From contig CAUYUJ010014323.1 of NCBI GenBank assembly GCA_963575745.1, forward strand, positions 272,393-334,392: a DNA stretch of 62,000 nt. Reading direction: 5' to 3'. The notes under the pieces were generated by a model that was given only the letters and a program-made list of their open reading frames with translations, was not told where the DNA came from and did no database searches. The DNA comes from Prorocentrum cordatum (Eukaryota > Sar > Dinophyceae > Prorocentrales > Prorocentraceae). The position numbers were made by a program, and so were the translations under genes. Below are positions 9,755-21,220 of this stretch, piece after piece; positions within the stretch are counted from its first letter, which is position 1, and every line of letters begins with the position of its first letter.

Positions 9755-12540
9755 TCATCTCCCCGGCGCCGACCGCGCTGCCGCGGCGCCAGGACTGGCG
9801 GCCACCCGCGTTGAAAACTTGAACATCGGCTTGGGGGATGGCATGGCGAGCGCCCGCGCAGCGAGGGATGCCTTCCAGACGTCGAGCAGAGCGCCGGGCG
9901 GGGCGCGGTGAGTTGCATGCAGAGCGCGGTGCGTCATCGCGGCTAGCACGAGCTCTTCGTCGTCAGAATTCACGCGGAAAGTCAATCACCGATTGCAGCG
10001 CCAGGCGGAACACGGCCGCCACTGACAATCATAGACAGACGCCAAAGGATCGGGCGGCACTCGTCGAGGTAGCGGGCGAAGCAGCCAGAAGCACCAAATC
10101 TGCATGGCCGGACTCCTGCACCATATGCAGCGGCCCTTTGGCTCGCGAGCCAGGCGCCAGTGAGACCGCAATGATTGCTGCGCGCACCGCCTGGGGCAGG
10201 GCACGTCGCGCGCGCTGCAGTCGCCACCGCGGGGCAGCGCGTTTCGCATCCGCCCGGCGGGGGGGCCGCTCAGTCCATGTCTCCATCAACGCGACCGCGA
10301 TGCTGGGCTGGACCAGCGCGGGTCGCTTTGACATCGAGGCGGGTCGCTCGTCGCGCCAGTGGCCTACGACGCGAGCGCGGGCGATGCGCTGGATGGGCGG
10401 GTGGGCCGCTTCAGGGGACAAGCTGCTGTAGCCGCAGCATGGTCGACGGGGGCGTCGTCGTGGCGAGGCACAAGAGTTCGCCCAGCGACCGCGTCTGCGA
10501 GCGTCTCAGACGTGGATCGCGCGCGCCGGGCGCCAGGGGCCCCGCCAGCGAAGGGCAGCCGCTTGTAGCCTGGCAAGCACATGAGCGCGCATGGTCTGCG
10601 TGGCCATAGCAGAGCTCGCCAGCGCGGCCTGGGGCGCGGCCCTGAGCGACGCGATGCGGAGGGCAACTCAATCGCGCCAAAACCGTGGCCGATGCGCCCA
10701 TCACGGCGAACGATCCGCCGCAACTCGAAGACCTTGCGGGGCAGGAGCTGGCCGGGAGGCGCGAAGAGTTTTGCCGCGAAAGAGAGCGCGGGAAGAGCGC
10801 GGAAGCCGCGCAACAGCACGTCGCTGGTCGCGGGGGACTTGGCGCGGCCGGCGCACTTCGCCCGAGGCCCAGACCGTGGGGCAGCGTCTTCTGCGCCCGG
10901 GCCTAGCCGGCAGCCGAATTCCAGAAAACGACGGCCTGTCTGATATGAGATCCACAATGGGACAGCGCTGCCAAAAAATACCGCCACGTCGGCGCTGCGA
11001 AGAGGGGGCCCGAGAGGGCACAGCCTTGAGTGATCCCCCGCGCGATCTTGAACAGCGAGAGGAAGAGGCCGCGGGAGATCGCCACAGCCGCGACGCATGC
11101 GCAGAGATATCTGGCCGCTGTGACGAAGGCGCCCGGTAGCTGTAGGCGCGCCAGCGCTGCGGTGAGGTTGAACTGACAGAGCGATGGGAACGCCTGCCCG
11201 AAGTCGAACGAAGCGAGGAGGGGCCGGCCCACTTCGGCCGAGGGCGCCAAGCCAGCTTCCCTCGCGAGGCCGTCGGTATCGACGCTGCTTTCCGTGAGCT
11301 CGGGGCCAGGTATGGGCCCTGTCTCAGAGCGCGAGGGCTGCGTCGCCGATGGCAGGCGCGATGGCGATGTTACGGGCCGCGCTTGTGATCTTCACGCTGG
11401 CGCCCCGTAGGCCTAGCTAGAACTCGGACGACCCGAGGATGTCGAGCGACGCCCCCCGCGTTGTCGCCGGCGTCCGCCGGGGCCCATTTCGGGGGCGACG
11501 CCCCGTTCGCATCGCTCTCCGCGCTGAGGAGGTGTTGGCCCACAAGCAGCCGGGAGCACGCAGACCGACAGACTTCGGGGCCTCCTGGACTAGCCGCCCA
11601 GACGGGGTGGGGGGCGCCGTCGATGCCACGGGCGCTGCGAGAGGAGGCCAGCCTCGACGCGGCCGGCTTGATAGTCGAGGGGGCAGGCGGACGGTACGTG
11701 GAGACGTCGCAGGGCTGCAGGTGCTTCGCGAGGTAGTGGAGCGCGCGCGCCTCGTCTGTTGGGACATTTCGGATAGCCGAAGCCAAATTGCGCACCGGCG
11801 CCGTTGGCTTCTCGTTGTCGTCGACGAATTTGGCGGAGCCGTTGGAGACCGCGCGGAATCGGAAGCGCTCGGCGAACGGCGCCCAGAATCGGGCGCGGCG
11901 CTCGACCGCAGCCAGCTCTTTATGGAGAAGATCGTCGAAGATGGGGTCGGGCAGCGCTCAGGCGGGCCACCTGGGCGCCGGCGATCACGCCGTCGATGAG
12001 CTACTGGATGCAGCTGGCCCCCTCGAAGGCTGCGCGCCCGCGCAGCAGCGCTCTAGCACCCCGCGCAGCGGCGGGGCAATTCCCGCCGGAAGAGGCCAAC
12101 CCAGTAATAGAAGACGGAGAAGGATTGATGGGATCGCTGAGGCCGCCACTCGGGTCGCTCGTCAGGGGTGGTGATAGCGTCAATCTCCGCTGCGAAAATA
12201 AAACAATCCCAGCCAAGAGCAGCCAGCGCCGCGCCGTTGCATTCGGACTGCGACGGGCCCCTGCCAGCGCGCGGGGCGCTCTTGACAAGCGGGGCCCGCG
12301 CCTCGGAGATCCAGCCGCACTCGCGGTGGAGGTAGATCTTGGAATGGAGGAAGCGGGGGCACATGGTACAAGGAGGCGCTTGCACTGTATCTCGCGGCGG
12401 ATTTGGAACGGGTTCTGCAGGTCGGGGCATGCTGCGAGCTGCGCCTGGATGCCAGTGGCGCTGGGGAGCTGGCGGCGCATCCAGCCCTTGTTGAACTTGA
12501 GAGAGGGCGAGGCCTGCTGCGCGCGTCGCCCTGCCACGGC
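9755..12540 (-). mobile_element. Decayed non-LTR retrotransposon (reverse transcriptase)
   Basis: Minus-strand pieces follow LINE ORF2 order. The region before the reverse transcriptase reads ERRARFWAPFAERFRFRAV (about 11850-11910) and HYLAKHLQPCDVSTYRPPAP (about 11690-11750). RT block 0 resembles ARGIDGAPHPVWAA (about 11590-11630). RT block A is FDFGQAFPSL (about 11180-11210) and block B is TQGCALSGPLF (about 11000-11040). The YADD block could not be found in any frame. A C-terminal Cys/His segment, CRFGASGCFARYLDECRPIL, lies at about 10045-10105, followed by VNSDDEELVLAAMTHRALHA (about 9910-9970). A TAG at 12001-12003 interrupts an otherwise open frame, and several frameshifts separate the pieces. 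The endonuclease domain was not recognised, so the copy is 5'-truncated or more decayed there. Confidence 0.65.
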
Positions 12541-12564
12541 GACCGCACCAGTTAAACGGACGGT

Positions 12565-13443
12565 TTAGATCCTGGCTTGGTCGTCACAAGTGCGCTTCCA
12601 GTTGTCCGCCAAGTTTGCCCAGCGGAGCCAATGGCTGATCGAACCCAAAACGTTTTCTTCTCTGCAAACTAGCGGGCAAAGGCCCTTGATGGTGCTGTCA
12701 GGCGTGCGCTTGAATGAAGAGTCCGAAAAACGAGGCGGGGGCGGCTCCTTGCTCGCCAGCCCCATCTCGCGCCGCAGCTCCTGGATCTGAATAGCCAGCT
12801 CCACCGTGTCATGGTTGTCAATGGAAGTCTCTGCTGCCGGGGTCCTGCTGGACGGCGCGTCAATCTGGACCTGCCTGCGCTGTTCCAGAGCATCAGAATC
12901 TGGCCTTGAGCAACAGAAGCAGCGGCCACAGCCTGGTCGGGAGCTTGCTTGAGAGAGCGCCCATGTTTTTTTGCGTGGGGTCGATGGCAAAACGAACAAC
13001 TTCACAGGCGACAGCGGCGATGCTGGTGTGGGTTTCACCACGGCACTGTTTCAACAGCTGGAGGACAACGTCCTTGCAGAGAGTCAGACCGTAAATGTCC
13101 AGCTGTTCCGCGCGTCCGTCGTTTTATCCGCTTCCACTGGCGCCATCAGTGGGTAGTGCATCGTCCCCAGCAGGAAGAGCATCACCACGAGGCCTCATGC
13201 CAGCTTTTCGGGCGGAGCAGCCATTGGGTCGGCACCGCATCTGACGTCCTTGTAATGCATGACAGGAGCTTGATAGGGGCAGAATTTCACCAAGAACTGC
13301 GCCGAGAGGCGCAGGATAAGGAGCACCGGGATCAACCTGGGCTTGAAACGCGGAGCGCCAAGGGCGGACCTGGACTTTGAAATGTTCGGATTGCCGTGCC
13401 GCGGACCAGCGGTATCCGTTAAACACCCCGAGAGTGGAAGCAT
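12565..13443 (-). pseudogene. DinoSL-headed retrocopy of an unknown cellular gene
   Basis: The ATG at 13443 follows directly on a spliced-leader relic (13444-13465). The first 82 codons end at a TGA (13195-13197), with a hydrophobic stretch RLIPVLLILRLSAQFLV. The same frame then continues with GLVVMLFLLGTMHYPLM, so the TGA may be a mutation. After frame changes, protein-like sequence continues: LDIYGLTLCKDVVLQLLKQC, HTSIAAVACEVVRFAI, then DTVELAIQIQELRREMGLA and REENVLGSISHWLRWANLAD, ending at a stop near 12568. Absence of visible introns plus the relic at the 5' end fits a retroposed trans-spliced mRNA that has decayed. Two hydrophobic segments suggest a membrane protein; the family was not recognised. 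Confidence 0.6.
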
Positions 13444-13465
13444 CTTGAGGCCAAAATGGCTACGG
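13444..13465 (-). other. DinoSL spliced-leader relic
   Basis: On the minus strand this reads CCGTAGCCATTTTGG followed by CCTCAAG. That equals the canonical leader with one extra C. It touches the ATG of the adjoining coding remnant and is preceded by a pyrimidine-rich repeat on that strand. Confidence 0.85.
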
Positions 13466-13550
13466 AACAGGAAAAGGCGGAGGAGAAGGAGAAGGAGGAA
13501 AAGAAAGAGGATAAGAAGGAGAAGGAGGAGGCAGAGTGGAAGGAACCCGC
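13466..13550. repeat. Purine-rich GGA/GAA repeat abutting the DinoSL relic
   Basis: The plus strand is almost only A and G, with repeated GGAGAAGGAG. It lies immediately 5' of the leader relic in the relic's orientation, as at the LINE in 33.2 kb. Confidence 0.7.
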
Positions 13551-13665
13551 CGTTGGATGCCACGCTGAGGGCTGGGCCTCGCCCCGGATACCATCTGCGT
13601 GAACCAGTCCTGGACGCTTCCAGGGCCTCTGCCTCCCTGCAAACATTCGTCCTTCAACCCGTCTG

Positions 13666-13905
13666 CCTCCACCTCCTCCTCTTTCTCCTCCTCCCCCGCC
13701 TCCTCCTCCTCCCCCTCCTCCTCCCCCTCCTCCTCCTCCTCCTCCCCCTCCCCCTCCTCCTCCTCCTCCTCCTCCTCCTCCTCCTCCTCCTCCTCCCCCT
13801 CCGCCCCCTCGCCCCCTATCCCATCATGCGGCATCCTCCTTCTCCCCCTCCTCCCCGACCTTTTCTTCCTGATACTTCTCCTCCTCCTCCTCCGCCTCCT
13901 CCGAC
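13666..13905. repeat. CTC/TCC microsatellite
   Basis: CTC trinucleotides with CCC interruptions run from about 13666 to 13812 and recur at 13871-13900. The Leu-, Ser- or Glu-rich shadow ORFs here are not genes. Confidence 0.85.
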
Positions 13906-14094
13906 CATGCCTCCTGCAACTTGTGAGTCGATTCGCTGGAACACTGGCAACGTTTGTCATAATACGTATACGCCGGATACCAATCTCGCTCGTAACATTC
14001 GCGATGATACCATCGCTGACTCACGTTACTCGTTCCTCATCACCCCGCTTCTTCTTAGCGCTTAGCCTTGGGCACTATTGTGTCAGCTTGACCA

Positions 14095-14262
14095 GATAGC
14101 AGAGAGGAAATGCGGCTGACGGCCGTCTCGCATGTTGATGATGCTGACCACTGCTTATCCCGTCCAGGCTGAGATCAACCTCCGTCCTGCACCCGATAAA
14201 CCCTCGCAAAAGTGCAAAGCCATGGTTGCACATCTTTTGATCGATGACTTTATCATCCATCT
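14095..14262. repeat. 165-bp module, copy 1
   Basis: The sequence including CGCATGTTGATGATG, CCCGTCCAGGCTGAGATC and CCTGCACCCGATA recurs at 15515-15680 with substitutions and few indels. In both places it directly precedes long trinucleotide repeats. Confidence 0.85.
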
Positions 14263-14700
14263 CCTACTGCTCCTCCTCCTCCTCCCTCCTCCCTCCTCCT
14301 CCTCCTCCTCCTCCATGTTGATCCTCCTCCTCCTCCTCCTCCGCCTCCTCCTCATCATCATCATCAGCATCATCATCACCACCACCATCATCATCATCAT
14401 CATCACCACCACCAGCATCATCATCGTCATCAGCAGCACCATCAGCATCGTGGTCATCTTCACAATCATCATTATCAACAGCAGCAGCATCATCATCACC
14501 ACCCCCACCATCGACAACATCCCAACCATCATAAACATCATCGACAACACTACCGCAATAATCATCAGCATCATCACCATCATCATCATCACCATCACCA
14601 CCACCATGATCATCATCATCAGCATCATCAACATCATCATCGTCATCATTATCAGCAACCGCATCATCATCAACATCGTCGTCTGCCTCCATCTCCTCCT
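14263..14700. repeat. CTC then CAT trinucleotide microsatellite
   Basis: CTC/TCC units (to about 14350) pass into imperfect CAT/CAC/CAG units (to about 14690). All long ORFs across it are homopolymer-like. Confidence 0.9.
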
Positions 14701-15514
14701 GCCCCTCCTTCATATCATCCCCTCCGTGTGGTGCCGCCGTCACCGAGTCCTCTCACCACCCTCAGAAGTGAAACCAGCTAAAGAAAGATTGCCCTGCCAG
14801 CGCCCGTAAAGGCGATTCCTTCTGTGGCTGTCGGCCGCGCGTCAAATCGCCCGCAGCCAAGTCGCCCAAAGCACTTCTACATCTCTCCCTCTATCTCTGT
14901 CTCTCTGCCTCGCCTTCTTCGACGCACGCTGGAAGAAGGCCAACAACATTCGGAGGCGACTCCAAAAGCTGCACAACTCGCTGCAAGCTGCATGTACGAT
15001 CATGGTCGGTTGCTTAGCGTGTCGTTCTGCTTCGTGGGACGGGAGGCTTGGACATGCTGGGAACGCTGGTGCTTTGGGACTGGCGAGTGCGCGCGCATAG
15101 TGTTATTTGGCAGGGGTGAGGAGTGGGGTGGGGGAGCGATATGTAACGGCACTCCCTGGGACGAGATTAATTTAGATTTGACATAACCTATGGGGCGGAA
15201 CAATGTGAATGTTGCACTGTGCCAGGGGGGGCCGATAATTCCAGGGTGTGGGTGGGGGGTGTGGGAGGTGGGAGAGAATGTTACTAGACAGTGGAATAGT
15301 TGCTGCGCAACGTATTGGTGCAGTCTATGTTGTGCGATCTATGTTGCGAAATTAGTTCACCCTGCAGAACTTGAAATGGTCAACTCCACTACTCGCGCAA
15401 TTACCACACCCACACACCCGCAACTTGGGGTGGCGACTGCGATGGCTGGTTTGCGCTCCCTGGCGCATCGCTGCGGCCGCGCTAGCGCTTGCAGGCTCGC
15501 TCGCAGAGCGGCCA
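14700..15514. other. No gene recognised
   Basis: This stretch is less GC-rich than its surroundings. A 120-codon plus ORF (14824-15186) has a mixed composition but no motif and no leader relic. Confidence 0.4.
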
Positions 15515-15680
15515 ACTAGTTTGGCACAGGAATGTGGCTGGCTGCCGCCTCGCATGTTGATGATGTTGACCGCTGCTCATCCCGTCCAGGCTGAGATCCA
15601 CCTCAATCCTGCACCCGATAGAACTCTCGCAAACATGCAAGGCCATGGCTGCGCATTTTTTGATCGACTGCTGCATCCTC
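15515..15680. repeat. 165-bp module, copy 2
   Basis: This is a direct repeat of 14095-14262, sharing CGCATGTTGATGATG and CCCGTCCAGGCTGAGATC. It again sits just before a CAC/CAT array. Confidence 0.85.
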
Positions 15681-15744
15681 CAACCCCGACTTCTCACCAT
15701 CCCCCAACCTCGCTCATCACTGCTCCTCCTCCACGTTATTCCTC

Positions 15745-16637
15745 CGCCTCAGCATCCCCACCATCATCATAATCACCATCACCACCACCAACACCACCAC
15801 CATCATCGTCATCATCGTCATCATCATCGTCGTCAGCATCATTGTTGTCGTCGTCGTCGTCATCACAACCACCATTATCATAATCACCCTACGTACTATA
15901 AATAGTCACCATCATCATCATCATACGCACCATCGTCACATGCATTAGCATCATAATCATCCGTATCTCTATCATCATCATCACCATCATCAGCATCACC
16001 ACCGCCACCATATTCATCATCAGCAGGAGCATCAGCATCATCTTCTAAATCATCATCAGTATCATCATCAAATGAGCAGTATCATCATCAGCGTCGTAGG
16101 TATCGTCGCCATCCTAATCTTCATCCTCATCAACATTCTCATCATCATCATAGTCATCGTCAGTGTCATCCGTGCCATCACCAGCATCATAATCATCATC
16201 ATCAGCAGCATCATCATCGCCATCATCATCCTCATCCTCATGCTCATCATCGTCCTCATCCTCATCCGCATCCTCATCATCATAATCGTCATGATCATCA
16301 TCATCGTCATCATCACCATCATCGTCATCATCATCGTCCTCATGATCGTCCTCATTACCACCATCAGAATCATCATCTTCGTCAGCATCACCATCAGCCT
16401 CATCATCAGCACTATCATCATCCTCATCACCCTCATCCTCCTCATCATCATCACCATCCTCCTTATCCTCCTCACCACCACCATCAGCATCGTCGTCGTC
16501 ATCATCTTTAGCATCAGCATCAGCATCCTCAGCATCATCATCATCCTCATCATCCTCATCATCATCATCAGCATCATCATCAGCATCATCATCATCGTCG
16601 TCGTCGTCTTCGTCGTCGTCGCCGTCGTCATCATCAT
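15745..16637. repeat. CAT-rich microsatellite
   Basis: Nearly 900 bp are made of CAT with CAC, CAG, CGT and CCT variants. It ends with CGT/CAT units directly against a DinoSL relic at 16638. Confidence 0.9.
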
Positions 16638-16658
16638 CCGTAGCCATTCTGGCTCATG
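16638..16658 (+). other. DinoSL spliced-leader relic
   Basis: CCGTAGCCATTCTGG plus CTCATG matches the leader at 19 of 21 positions. It is followed by CTTGGCTCGAA, which resembles the 3' half of a second leader, as expected if the mRNA was retroposed more than once. The preceding bases are CAT repeat. Confidence 0.75.
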
Positions 16659-17054
16659 CTTGGCTCGAACCCCCAGGTGGCGGGCGGTGCGGGCATGATG
16701 GCTGCGCGAGTAGCCCCGTGCGTGTGGCGATCAGGAAGTTGGGCCGCAAGACAGCAGCGGCGGGCGCGTGCGGTGGACTCGGCGGAGGGTCTCGTGAAGA
16801 GGCTGTTCGCAGAGCTCGACGCCGCGCGCAACAAGGTGAAGATCCTCAACGACCAGGTCGAGGCGCTGTTCGGCGAGCCTGTGATGGGCTCGCGCCTGGC
16901 GGCTTGTGCACCCGCGCTGGCTGCGCTGCTGGCTAGGCGCACGCCGTGCGACCTGGACCGCCTGCGGCGGAATGTCGCCCTGCACGCGCTCGCAGAGGGC
17001 GTCGACGTCGCCACGGCCTGGTCAGGCGAGCTCGAGTCGGCGCAGCATGAGTAA
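16656..17054 (+). CDS. Small DinoSL-headed retrogene, 132 codons, function unknown
   Basis: The ORF starts with an ATG that overlaps the end of the leader relic and is open to a TGA at 17052-17054. The C-terminal two thirds look like real protein: LVKRLFAELDAARNKVKIL followed by NDQVEALFGEPVMG and RNVALHALAEGVDVATAW. The first of these could form a short coiled coil. The N-terminal 45 residues are Ala/Arg-rich and may be translated 5' UTR, so an internal start such as Met14 or Met15 is possible. No intron is visible, consistent with a processed copy. I do not recognise the family, and cannot tell whether it is expressed. Confidence 0.55.
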   Translation: MLGSNPQVAGGAGMMAARVAPCVWRSGSWAARQQRRARAVDSAEGLVKRLFAELDAARNKVKILNDQVEALFGEPVMGSRLAACAPALAALLARRTPCDLDRLRRNVALHALAEGVDVATAWSGELESAQHE

Positions 17055-17499
17055 CTACCAAGCAATCGGGACCGAACCCACCGCGTCCCCCGGCGGTGGT
17101 CAGAGTTGGCTGCATCATGTGTCACGGTGTTGCTGTCCTGTAATGCTTTCGGCCGGCGCACAGATTTACGCTTTCGTCGCGCAGCGATGCAACTAATGTT
17201 GCGTTTTGTTGCACGTCTGGCAATTGCGTACCCAATTATTTGCGATTAGCGCGCCTCCCGCACACTTGTGGTGAAGTCGGTTTTGCGGAATGTCTGCAGC
17301 GCCGCGCGTGTGTCGCCCAAGGTCGGGGCTGACGGTGAAGGCACGTCTCACGCTAGGTTCAAAAGGGTTCGCGCTGCAAGGTTGGCATGACTGACATTAC
17401 CGGCCGTCCAAACGCAAGACGCGTCTTCTTTCAGGGCGCAGTTCCACGCATTCATAGAAAAGCGCCACGACGAGCCCCACACAGACTCACATACTTATT
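17055..17499. other. No gene recognised; possible 3' flank of the retrogene
   Basis: Mixed-composition sequence without a supported ORF. No poly(A) tract follows the retrogene. Confidence 0.4.
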
Positions 17500-18760
17500 T
17501 TTGCGAAGAGGCAGACCCTTTCAGAACGCAGCGCGCATGCAACACTAACCAGCACATCGAGCCCGCAAGCGAAATGTGCCGCAAAAACCTTCGGTGCACC
17601 CCCCTTGGAGGCCACGAGCGAACCGTGTGAAGACTGTACTGACATGGTCCGGGCGGCGGCGCGCGGCTTGTGCTACAATGGCCGGCGGTGGAGCTCCCTG
17701 TGATGCCACGAACCGAATGAAGAAAGGACTGAAATGGTCTCGGCGGCGGCAAGCGGCCTGTGCTTCAAAACCTTTGGTGGCGTTCCCTATGGGGCCACAA
17801 ACCGTGTCAGGGCGTGCTGACATGGCCCAGGCAACGAAACATTGCCTGCGATACAAGGGCCTTCGGCGGGGTTCCGTATGGGACCACGATTGCAAGAGCT
17901 AAAACATGAAATGCACTGGGCAGCGGCGTGCGGCCTGTGCTGGAACGACAAATTTCGGTCGAGCTCCCTGTGTGGCAACGAACAGTGTGAGGGGGTGATG
18001 GAGTGGATTGGGCGGTGGCAAGCGGCCTGTGCGACAGAAGCCATCTGCGTTGCACCCTGTGGAGCACGAGCCGCGTGAAAACGTGCTGATATGCTCTCGG
18101 CGACGGCGCGCGGCGCGTGCAACAGCAACCTTCCGCGTTGACCTCAATGAAGCCGCGATACGCGCGATACTTGATTTGACCATGTACGGTCGGAAGCACG
18201 CAGCCTGCGCACTAACAAAAATGTTCGGCCGAACTTCCCATTGTGCCACGAATCGTGTGAATACAAAACTGAAGCGGTCTGGGCGGCGGCATGCAGCCTA
18301 TGCCCAAAAAGCCTTCGGCGGGGTTCCCTTCGGGGCCACGAGCGGTGCGAGGCAAGACCTTCAGTGGACTAGGCGGCGGCAGGCGGCCTGTGTTACAAGG
18401 GCCCTCGGTGGGACTTCTAATGGGGCCACGAACTGTTTGAGGGGGGTGCTTAAGTTGTCTGGGCGGCGACAAGCGGCCCGAGCTGCAAATGACTTTGGCG
18501 TAGCATCCTATGGGGCCACGAACCGAACGAAGGGTGTGCTGACATGGTTTGGGCGGCGGCACGCATCCTTTTGCTGCGAGAATCTTCGGTGTCACCGTCT
18601 TATGGGGCCGCGAACCGTGTGGGGTGCGTGCTGATTTGGCATCGGGCAGCGGAAAGAGGCCTGTGCTACGGAGGCCTTCGGCGGGGCCCTATGGGGCCAC
18701 GAATCGTTCAGACGGCGTGCCGAAACTGCATTGGCAGAGCCAAAACAAAGATCCACCATA
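17500..18760. repeat. 90-bp tandem repeat, block 1
   Basis: Units carry GGGCGGCGGC, then CGGCCTGTGC, CCTTCGG and GGGGCCACGAACC. Successive marks near 17651, 17741, 17831, 18281, 18371, 18461 and 18551 are 90 bp apart. Because 90 is a multiple of three, the minus strand reads as a 30-residue repeat with signatures such as GRLPPPRPF and RGPIG. The other minus frames are also largely open, so coding is not shown. A leader at 17503-17590 resembles the one before block 2. Confidence 0.8.
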
Positions 18761-19162
18761 CAAAAAAATGATACATGAAGAGGAAATGAAACGACTTGGA
18801 GTAGGAGGCGGCGGTAGAGGGGGGGGGAAGACAGAAGAGGAGGCGTTCAGCGCTGCGGGCTCACAACGAGGACCCAACAGACACGAGAATTAGAACAACA
18901 CGACGGCCTCCATCACACCCCTCGTCGATCCTGCCTCCAATGCCGTCCGCCCACGCACTGTGACAGCTCCGAGTCGCACCAAAATATATTGTAACTGTGA
19001 AACACTGCTCGCCCACATGCCAAACAAATGCTCTGAATGCCCCTCATCGGAGGCGCCCCTCGCCCGCGTCATCCTTCAAATAGTGACCCCGCCATCGATC
19101 GTCCTCATCATGCTGGTCCGTCTTTCCGATGTTTCCCTTCTGCCCCTCCAATACACAGTGAA
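18761..19162. other. Spacer between the two 90-bp repeat blocks
   Basis: Unrelated, less GC-rich sequence with no supported gene. Confidence 0.5.
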
Positions 19163-20360
19163 CCTGGCGAAAGAGGCAACACTTTCTGAACGCAGCGCGA
19201 AAATAGACAAGCCCGCCCGACACGCGCGAACACAATTAGCCCGCATGCGAAATTTACCACAAGGGCACCCTGTGGAGCTCCCCATGAAGCCACCAAGCGT
19301 GTGACGACTGCGCTTAAATGGTCTGGGCGGCGGCAAACAACCTGCGCCACAAAACCCTTCGCTAGAACTCCCAGTGGGCCCACGAATCGCGCGAGACAAC
19401 ACTGAATTGGTTTGGGGCGGCGGCTTGCGGCTTGTGCTCCACATTTTGCAACAAAACACGTTGGCCGCGTGCTGAAATGGTCTGGACGGCGCAATGCGGC
19501 ATGTGCCACAAGCGCTTTCGGCAGAGTTCCCTACGGGGCCACGAACCGTGAGGGGTGTGTGCTAAATGGTCTGCGTGGCGGCGTGCGGTTTGTGCCTGAC
19601 GACCCTTCAGTGGAATTTCCTCAGGCGGCCGCGGATCGTGCGAAGACTGTTGAAATGGCCGGGGCGGCGACGCGCGGCCTGTATCACCAGCGTTTCCGGC
19701 GGAACCCTTCATATTGCCACGGAACGCATGGCTGGCGTGTTAAAGGAGTCTGAGCGGCAGCATGCGCCCTGCGCTACAAACGCCTTCGATGGGGTTTCGT
19801 ATGATTGGGCGCCGAACCGTTCGATGGGCGTGCTGCAACGGTCTGCGCGGTGGCATGCGTCCTGCGCGACGTCAATACATTTGGTACAGCTCCGCGGGGG
19901 TCCGCGAACCGTACATTGAATTAACTAAAACGGTCTGGGCGGTGGCAAACGGCCTATCCCACAAAGCATCCGGTGGCCGTCCCCATGGGGCCACGAATGG
20001 CGCGGCGGGCGCGTTGAAATGGCCCGGACGCGGCTCGCGGCCTGTGCGGCAGGGGCCTTCAATGGAACTCCAAAAATATGGAGACGCGAGCCGCGAGAAA
20101 AACGGCCCTCAAAGAGTCTGGGCGGCGGCGTGCGGCCTGTGTTCTGCGGGATATCCGTTGAGCTCCTTATGAGGCAACCGACATTGTGAACATGGTTCTG
20201 GAATGGTCGGCGAGGCGGCGCGCGACCACGACGCGTCGGCAGGGATGCGCACGGAGCCATAACGCGTGCTAGACTTGTTGCGGCGTCAGCATACGACTTA
20301 CACCACAGGGACTTTCAATGTAAAGCCGCATGGGGACAACGAACAGCGCGCGGCGCGAAG
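19163..20360. repeat. 90-bp tandem repeat, block 2
   Basis: The leader (GGCGAAAGAGGCAACAC, then TGAACGCAGCGCG) matches 17503-17545 in block 1, and the same 90-bp family follows. Units are more variable and some have indels. The two blocks therefore look like a duplicated array with its leader. Confidence 0.75.
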
Positions 20361-20433
20361 GGCGTGCTGAAATTGCCTCGGCGCGGCTACAAACCGAAAG
20401 CCTACCGCGCAAGAAGGAAGGAAGGGGACGGAC

Positions 20434-21220
20434 GATGAGGAAACGAAGCGGGGAGGAACAATATCAGGAAGAGGAGGCCCGTCTGGGGGCAGGCGCGGTC
20501 CTCATGAACGACGTGGTGGAGCAGGGCGACATGGTGTACGACGCGGAGGTCGACGAGATCGGCTGCGGCGACTGGCTGGCGCCAGGATCGTGGCTCGACC
20601 CGTGTGCCGAGGCGGTGGCTTTCGGGCATGGCCTGGCCGCGGGACGGCGGCTGGCGGGCAGGTCGAGGCATTCGCTGGACTGTTGGAGCCGCGGGCGGCC
20701 GAGGCGAGAGCCCAGTCGTACGCGCCGAGGAGTTGGAGGAGTCGGAAGATGCCGTGATCGCGGAGGTCGTGGCGGAGGTGCTACACCTGGCCTCGCACGC
20801 TGGCTCCCAGGAGACCGTCGGCAAGATCGTGGCCGTCGGCGGTGGCTCCGATGCCGTGCTCGAGGGGCCTGGAGGGCACCGTCGGTCCGCGGCGCGAGCA
20901 CAACAATCTGCGCGGCGACGTTCACGTCTGGATCGTGCGCCGGGCGGCCAGTTGCCGGCTGACGGGGTGCCCCCTCCCCCCCCGCAGCTGAGGGCTCTGA
21001 GGATGGCATGCGGGGCGTGGAGGCGGCTCATGCTGATGCTGCCACTGGAGGCCCTCCTGCTGCAGTCGAGGCTCCTGGTGTACCCGCAGGTGGCCAGCTC
21101 GGTTTCCTCGTGGTCGATCTTGAGGCGGCGGGTGCAGTCTTGTGGACGGCCCTCGAAGGCACCAGTGCGCTCCTGGAAGTGCTCTTCGGCATTGCTGCCG
21201 AGCCTCAGCAGCGGAAGTGA
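20434..21220 (+). pseudogene. Broken plus-strand gene of unknown function
   Basis: Plus-strand coding segments lie in different frames. The first reads EEQYQEEEARLGAGAVLMND, VYDAEVDEIGCGDWLAPGSW and CAEAVAFGHGLAAGRRLAG. The next reads RAEELEESEDAVIAEVVAEV, LHLASHAGSQETVGKIVAVG and GGSDAVLEG. The last reads GGQLGFLVVDLEAAGAVLW and TALEGTSALLEVLFGIAAEP, ending at a stop at 21218-21220. Acidic helices and ordinary composition support coding. Either introns or several indels separate the pieces; clean GT-AG boundaries were not evident. No family was recognised. Confidence 0.5.
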
